Shown in pieces: positions 58,352 through 64,000 of a DNA stretch of 64,000 bases. The position numbers and the translations under genes were made by a program. Positions within the stretch are counted from its first letter, which is position 1; each line of letters begins with the position of its first letter. The notes beneath the pieces were generated by a model. It was not told where the DNA came from. It ran no database searches and worked only from the letters and a program-made list of their open reading frames with translations. Source of the DNA: Bradysia coprophila (taxonomy: Eukaryota; Arthropoda; Insecta; Diptera; Sciaridae); the NCBI RefSeq assembly GCF_014529535.1, contig NW_023503373.1:3534001-3598000 (forward strand). The letters run 5' to 3'.

Positions 58352-61300
58352 ATGGCCAAGTGTAATATTAAAGTAAATTCGCCAAACGTTAGTTATTCTG
58401 ACGAGTACATTAATGTGAACTACAATTATTTAACAACTAAAGTCCAAAGACAGGGCGATGATGTGCATGTAAGTCTGATTTTTTTTTTCTATGCATTCAT
58501 GAGTGAAAAATCCGGATGAATCATTTGTATGTTTGTATGTATGACACTTATGCACTGCGTCCACGTGAAAAATGAGTAGATGATGGCCTTGAACTTTATA
58601 TTTTCAAGTTGGGGAAAAATCAATACACAGTGCAGCAAGACGTAGATTGTTTATGCATGCACTATAATAGTCTGAATGGAAAAATTATATTTCATTATTG
58701 AGTTGGGAATCATTTTCAAATATTTTGCTGAACCAATAAATTACGGGGAAAAAATGCTAACAATTTGAAATAACGAAAAATTCATGACTGAATTATTGCC
58801 AATCACGTTTTTTGTGTGAGAACTTAATCGGACGGACGTGATGATAATGTATACGAAATTCGAGTTCTCTGCTTACATAACAGAAACGTTAAACAATATT
58901 CTTATGGGTAGAGGAGGTTCAATAACTTACACTGAAATTATAAAATAACCCGAAATTATGGTAATACATAATTTGTTAGACTAATTTATGCAAATGATGA
59001 GAGAAAACTTGTTTATATAGATTCAAACTTGCATGTTGATGTTAAAAAATCGATGAAAAAGTAATAATGTGATGCAGTTAACATAAGTGAAGGTCACGAT
59101 TTTAAAATAAATATTTATTCAATCGAAGAATGATTTATACTCACTGATTCTCGGAACTAGTAAATGTTCTAAAAATAATAATTGGGGAAAATCTGGCATT
59201 TAGACAAATATTTCAGTCTTAGAGTAACTCTGATAACATTTTACAGAAAAAAAAAACATTTTATCGGTTCTTCATTCAACTTCCACATGTAGAATATTAA
59301 ATAGAGATTAAGGAAGGTTTTGGTACCATTAAAAGATCAACGATAGAAGCTGTATTTAATACTCAACTTCCCCTTCGGTCTTCTGCTTTAACAATGAATT
59401 TAAAGAAAATTTAAGAACTCTTTGTCATCTACATTCCGTGGGCCACCGTGACGGTTATACCGTAATCATCTTTAATCATTGTAAGCACAAAGGACAAAGT
59501 AAAAGAACTTATCATGTTTTTCTCTTTACTGTTGATATAATAGCTTAGACTACCCATCTGTTTGTAGCAGCTGTTCAAATAATCTACGTTCCATACCTGT
59601 TTCGTAATCTACTATTTACCATTGAGTTGTAGAAATGTACAAACCACTATTTTTTAATGTTTTCGTTATTTATTACTAGGCCCCACCTTTTGGGCGGGTC
59701 AGGTCCCTTGATTGACACTTTTCTAAATGTATTTTTGACGTATTCATAAAAACTTGCCACATTTAATACATATTTACTATATTAATGACTCCACGCAAAT
59801 GACAGTAAAATTTGACAAAAAAAAAATTCTTGGAAACCATCGAGCGTAAGGTGGAATAATTTTTGACCACTTTTTGAGCTCTCAATTTTCAATTTTCAAG
59901 ATTTTCAATCAACCTCAAATCATAAATAAAGTATGACTCGTATAGATTACGGCCCTCGATTCGCTCTGGCCTTCCCACTCGTATGAGCTGTCTATTCTGT
60001 TTGATTGCCTTTTCGTTACATCAGAAGTACGTTTTGTGAATGTGGAACGAGGCCTTTTTCACAAAATAAAAAAGTACGATAGATGTTCGTCTCTTACACT
60101 TTTGCGTAAAAAAAGGAAGTCATACGGTACTTAATATACCTTCACATGGTGACATGGTAATAAATGAACTTTAATAGTTTTTGGTTCATCCAGTACCGGA
60201 CTGGCTCGAAAAAGCCCATCGGGGGCTCCATGCAACTCAATTTAAAAAGGCCCACAAATTAAAAATTCTCATACAAAAATCCAAAAGGCCCATCGGGAAT
60301 TCCCCGAATTCACCATATGGCCAGTCCGGGCCTGGGTTCATCGTTAAAAAAAACTCAGTTTACCAATATTTTCGGTAAATTGGTACCAATTTCGACTCTA
60401 TAATGGTAAAGGGATTAAAAATACTTGTAAAAGGAGAAATTTATTGGTAGACCGAGAAAAAATAATCCCTCGATTTCCCATTAACAAAACCTTCAATCGT
60501 GAATAAAATGTCACGACTCGTGTGAATTACGGCCCTCGCTTCGCACTGGCCGCAAACTTCGCACTCATAAAATTTTTACAATATTCTCTTTGATTCATTT
60601 AATTCCATGTAGTTATTTAAAAAAATCTTCAGAAATTAGTTGAGATAATTCATCCTAACTTTTTTATTAAAATTTCTTACACTTTTTAGTGCTGTGTTTA
60701 AATTGTGCTAATTTGATAACAGGCATTTTGCTGGCGTAAGACGTGGTTGTAAATGGAGTAAAAAACTACCTACTTGATAAATGACAAACAACTTGATAGT
60801 CAACTATCAAGTTGTTAGTCAACTATCAAGTTGTTAGTCAACTATCAAGTTGTTAGTCAACTATCAAGTTGTTAGTCAACTATCAAGTTGTTAGTCAACT
60901 ATCAAGTTGTTAGTCAACTATCAACTTGTTAGTCAACTATCAACTTGTTAGTCAACTATCAAGTTGTTAGTCAACTATCAAGATGGTAGTAGTTCTCTAG
61001 CAAGAGATGTTTACACATTAAAAGATGAGCATCGAATGATGAAATTATTCTTCCTACTAGTTTCATGGACGTCGAAAACTTATATGATTTACCCACACTA
61101 CAAACAAAATCAAATTTCACCAAAGTAATCTTTTTTAATGGATCTATGATCAACAGTATTAAATCTCGTTTTTCTCGGATAGCTTCCAGATCCTTAGTCC
61201 TACATAGTCCATCTTCGAACTTAGCCTCGGGATTTTAATTCCACGTATTTAAAAAAAAAGAATCATCCAAATTGGTTAAAAATTACTCAAGTTATCGTGC

Positions 61301-64000
61301 CTTCAACGATTTTTTGTTACCCACATTTAACGTTTTTCGGTATTTTCTGGTGTAAGACCCTGACTTTCAGTTTAGGGAATAATTACTATACTGGAGAATC
61401 TCCAGTGGCGTGAAAGAATGTGTAGTATTCAAAGACTATTCTTATACCAAGGCAAAATTTGAATATCTTATGTAGACATAATGTAGGTAAACATAATTCA
61501 AATAAGTTAAGCATATTTGCCATTTTAGGCGCTTTTCTCTTTACTGATTTCAAATTTCTGCAAATTTCCTATAGCTCTATTCCCGCAGCTCCAATCGCTC
61601 ATTGCAAAAATTTTTGCAAACTTACACGTCGATTTATTCGTGACTTAAATTTTCATGACAAATTTATATCAAATAAATCGCATGACTTTAATCGACATCT
61701 TATCGACATGGGAGGATTATTTAGCATTTTCGTTTACCCAGATATATACACATATGGTGATGATGACCCGTCTTCCATTGTTAAATGAACGATATTCTTA
61801 TCAAGTCATTTAAATCAATTTTTAAAACATGTGTCCAAAGTGTTAAACGTCTGGCCATGTCCAACCGCGTTTAAGTTACAATGGAATTAGTTAATTCATG
61901 CCGTGTCACGGACTTCTGATTACAGGTTCAACCGGTAACGACTTCATTGTCGATTAGAACGAATAGAAATGTTCCGAAGCTTGGGGTTATGCTTGTTGGC
62001 TGGGGTGGAAATAACGGATCGACATTAACCGCTGCATTAGAGGCCAATCGTAGGAAGCTTGAATGGAGAACTCGAACTGGCACACAACAGGCAAATTGGT
62101 AATAGAAAAATGCAGGAAGATTCTTGACTATAGATCTTTTTTTATACGACCCTTTCTTTTGAAATTGATCAGGTATGGTTCACTAACTCAAGCAGGAACC
62201 ATTCTACTCGGATCGGACGACAGCGGAAAAGATGTCTTTGTTCCATTGAACAATTTAGTTCCAATGGTTAATCCTGACGACATAGGTACGGATATTAGAG
62301 AAATGTCGGAATTGTGAATTGAGCTTTACATTGTTAATAATTGCCGATACAGTTGTTGATGGTTGGGACATAAGCAAACTTAATATTGGTGAAGCCATGA
62401 AACGAGCTGAAGTGCTGGATGTAGGTGTTCAGGATCAGGTTTACAAGCAACTGGCACAGATGAAACCTCGTCCATCCATATATGATCCGGATTTCATCGC
62501 CGCCAATCAATTTGATCGAGCTGATAATTTAATTGAGGGAACCAAATATGAGCAATACCTACAAATACGTAAGGATATACGGTATGCTTGATAACAGATT
62601 GACTTACAGCTTGGATTGTTCTTCCTTGAATGATTTTAAAATTTGATTTTCAAAAAACAGTGATTTTAAAGAACAGTCTGGGGTTGATTCGGTCATAATA
62701 TTATGGACAGCCAATACTGAACGATTTTGTGATGTTAAAGCGGGTCTTAATCATACCCGTTCGGAACTGGAAAAGTCTTTAAAAGAAAACAAGGCGGAAA
62801 TTTCACCATCAACCATTTTTGCCATGGCAAGCATTTCAGAGAAGGTATTTTTCGCGATAGAACTAATCAAGCCATCCAGTTTCTAAATTTTTAAAAAATC
62901 CAAAAAATTCAGTGTACGTACATCAATGGTTCGCCACAAAATACCTTCGTACCTGGTTTAATTGAGTATGCTGACTATCATGGCGTTCACATAGCTGGAG
63001 ATGATTTCAAGTCGGGTCAGTCCTCTAAAATTTCGCCTAATCGAGTCACAGTATACTAACAATGCATTTTCTTCCCTATATAAGGACAAACCAAATTGAA
63101 GTCAGTTTTGGTAGATTTCCTGGTTGGAGCTGGTATCAAACCGGTCTCCATAATAAGTTACAATCATTTGGGAAATAATGACGGGAAAAATTTGTCGGCA
63201 CCACAACAGTTTCGATCAAAAGAGGTACCTTGCGTTACTTCTATCACAAATTGACTGTCTTCTCTATCGTGTGAATTTCATAGATATCCAAGAGCAACGT
63301 CGTTGACGATATGGTGGAATCGAATCGCATTTTGTACGAAGAAGATGAACATCCAGACCACGTCGTTGTCATAAAATATGCGCCCTATGTTGGTGGGTTT
63401 TAACTTCACAAAATTTTGTGTAGCATATAGAACCTTATACCGATCTAATTAACAGGCGATAGCAAACGAGCCATGGATGAATATACCAGTCAAATTATGA
63501 TGGGAGGTCACAATACTCTTGTCATTCATAATACCTGCGAAGATTCTTTGCTGGCTTCACCATTGATATTGGATCTGGTAATTTTGGCAGAACTTTGTTC
63601 TCGAGTTCATGTAAGTTGGTTTGTCGATTTTTTTTATTTTAAATTTTCACTCAGACCAATTCTAACGAATTCAGATTAAAAACAACGATGAACCAACCGC
63701 TGAATACGAATCATTCCGATCAGTATTATCGATTTTAAGCTATTTGTGTAAGGCACCGTTGGTACCGGAAGGAACACCTGTTGTTAATTCATTGTTCCGT
63801 CAACGGACTGCTATTGAGAACATTCTGAGAGCATGCATTGGATTACCACCAACGTCTCACATGGCATTGGAGCAACGAGTAAGTTCTTAATTTTTACAAT
63901 ATTTCCAATCGATTTTCAATTGCCTTTCGATTTATATTAGTTCAACATCGCTACTCCATCAGCTGAACCACCTTTGAAGCGAATAAAGAAAACTAATGGT
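58352..64000 (+). CDS. Inos: Inositol-3-phosphate synthase (3' end beyond window)
   Basis: NAD-dependent enzyme converting glucose-6-phosphate to myo-inositol-3-phosphate, the first step of de novo inositol synthesis. Exons: 58352-58468, 61926-62098, 62173-62285, 62353-62581, 62661-62844, 62913-63015, 63085-63224, 63284-63392, 63456-63610, 63675-63878, 63941-64000 (open), giving 529 residues so far, close to the expected 550-570. The first exon ([20 protein letters not shown]) sits 3.4 kb upstream and is in phase with [20 protein letters not shown]. The NAD-binding motif is [20 protein letters not shown]. Other landmarks: [50 protein letters not shown] and [15 protein letters not shown]. All conserved blocks are intact. 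Confidence 0.95.
59943..60000 (+). repeat. Dispersed ACGGCCCTCG repeat, copy 1 (in Inos intron 1)
   Basis: ATTACGGCCCTCGATTCGCT..CTGGCC flanked by ACTCGTAT / inverted ..CTCGTATGAG. Same sequence family as 60517-60570 in the same intron. Confidence 0.6.
60517..60570 (+). repeat. Dispersed ACGGCCCTCG repeat, copy 2 (in Inos intron 1)
   Basis: GACTCGTGTGAATTACGGCC..CTCGCTTCGCACTGGCC; direct orientation relative to copy 1, about 570 bases apart. Confidence 0.6.
60790..60985 (+). repeat. 19-bp minisatellite array in Inos intron 1
   Basis: About ten head-to-tail copies of GTTGTTAGTCAACTATCAA with few differences (two units read CAACTTG in place of CAAGTTG). The first unit makes an interrupted palindrome AACTTGATAGT / ACTATCAAGTT. 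The near-identity implies recent expansion or homogenisation. Confidence 0.92.

Overview
The window reads as nuclear DNA of an insect, most likely a dipteran and by inference a nematoceran such as a fungus gnat or gall midge. It is AT-rich, the genes are split by many introns of about 55-140 bases with GT..AG ends, and the conserved proteins look fly-like. I rebuilt exon structures by hand from reading-frame continuity, splice-site dinucleotides and family knowledge. All splice phases quoted add up.

Layout: clueless (clu, minus, runs off the left edge, 1-3866); succinate dehydrogenase flavoprotein SdhA (minus, 4868-7389); an 8-kb gene-poor block with a short retroposon and several foldback repeats (7390-15428); glycogen branching enzyme (plus, 15429-18648), convergent with serine palmitoyltransferase subunit 1 (minus, 19320-21352); a gene-poor block (21353-38998) broken only by an intronless bacterial-type VOC/glyoxalase gene (minus, 26835-27251) with an in-frame TGA at a Trp position; a divergent RPB12 paralog (minus, 38999-39494); a cluster of three hAT-like MITEs; the canonical RPB12 gene (plus, 42436-42954); proteasome beta5 (minus, 43464-44364), divergent from a GNAT acyltransferase (plus, 44735-45799); a tRNA-derived SINE and nested foldbacks; delta-COP (plus, 47703-49892), convergent with an unassigned 870-residue helical protein (minus, 51202-54011); a TATCGATA-rich insertion flanked by 14-base direct repeats; and inositol-3-phosphate synthase (plus, 58352 to beyond 64000), whose 3.4-kb first intron holds a 19-base tandem array.

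The genes are mostly unrelated housekeeping functions: mitochondrial biogenesis, TCA cycle, glycogen, sphingolipid, inositol, transcription, proteolysis and COPI traffic. They form no operon-like system. The most noteworthy items are the second, intact, diverged gene for the RNA polymerase common subunit RPB12, the bacterial-type VOC gene with a TGA, and a dense population of short hairpin elements, many with related GC-rich loops.
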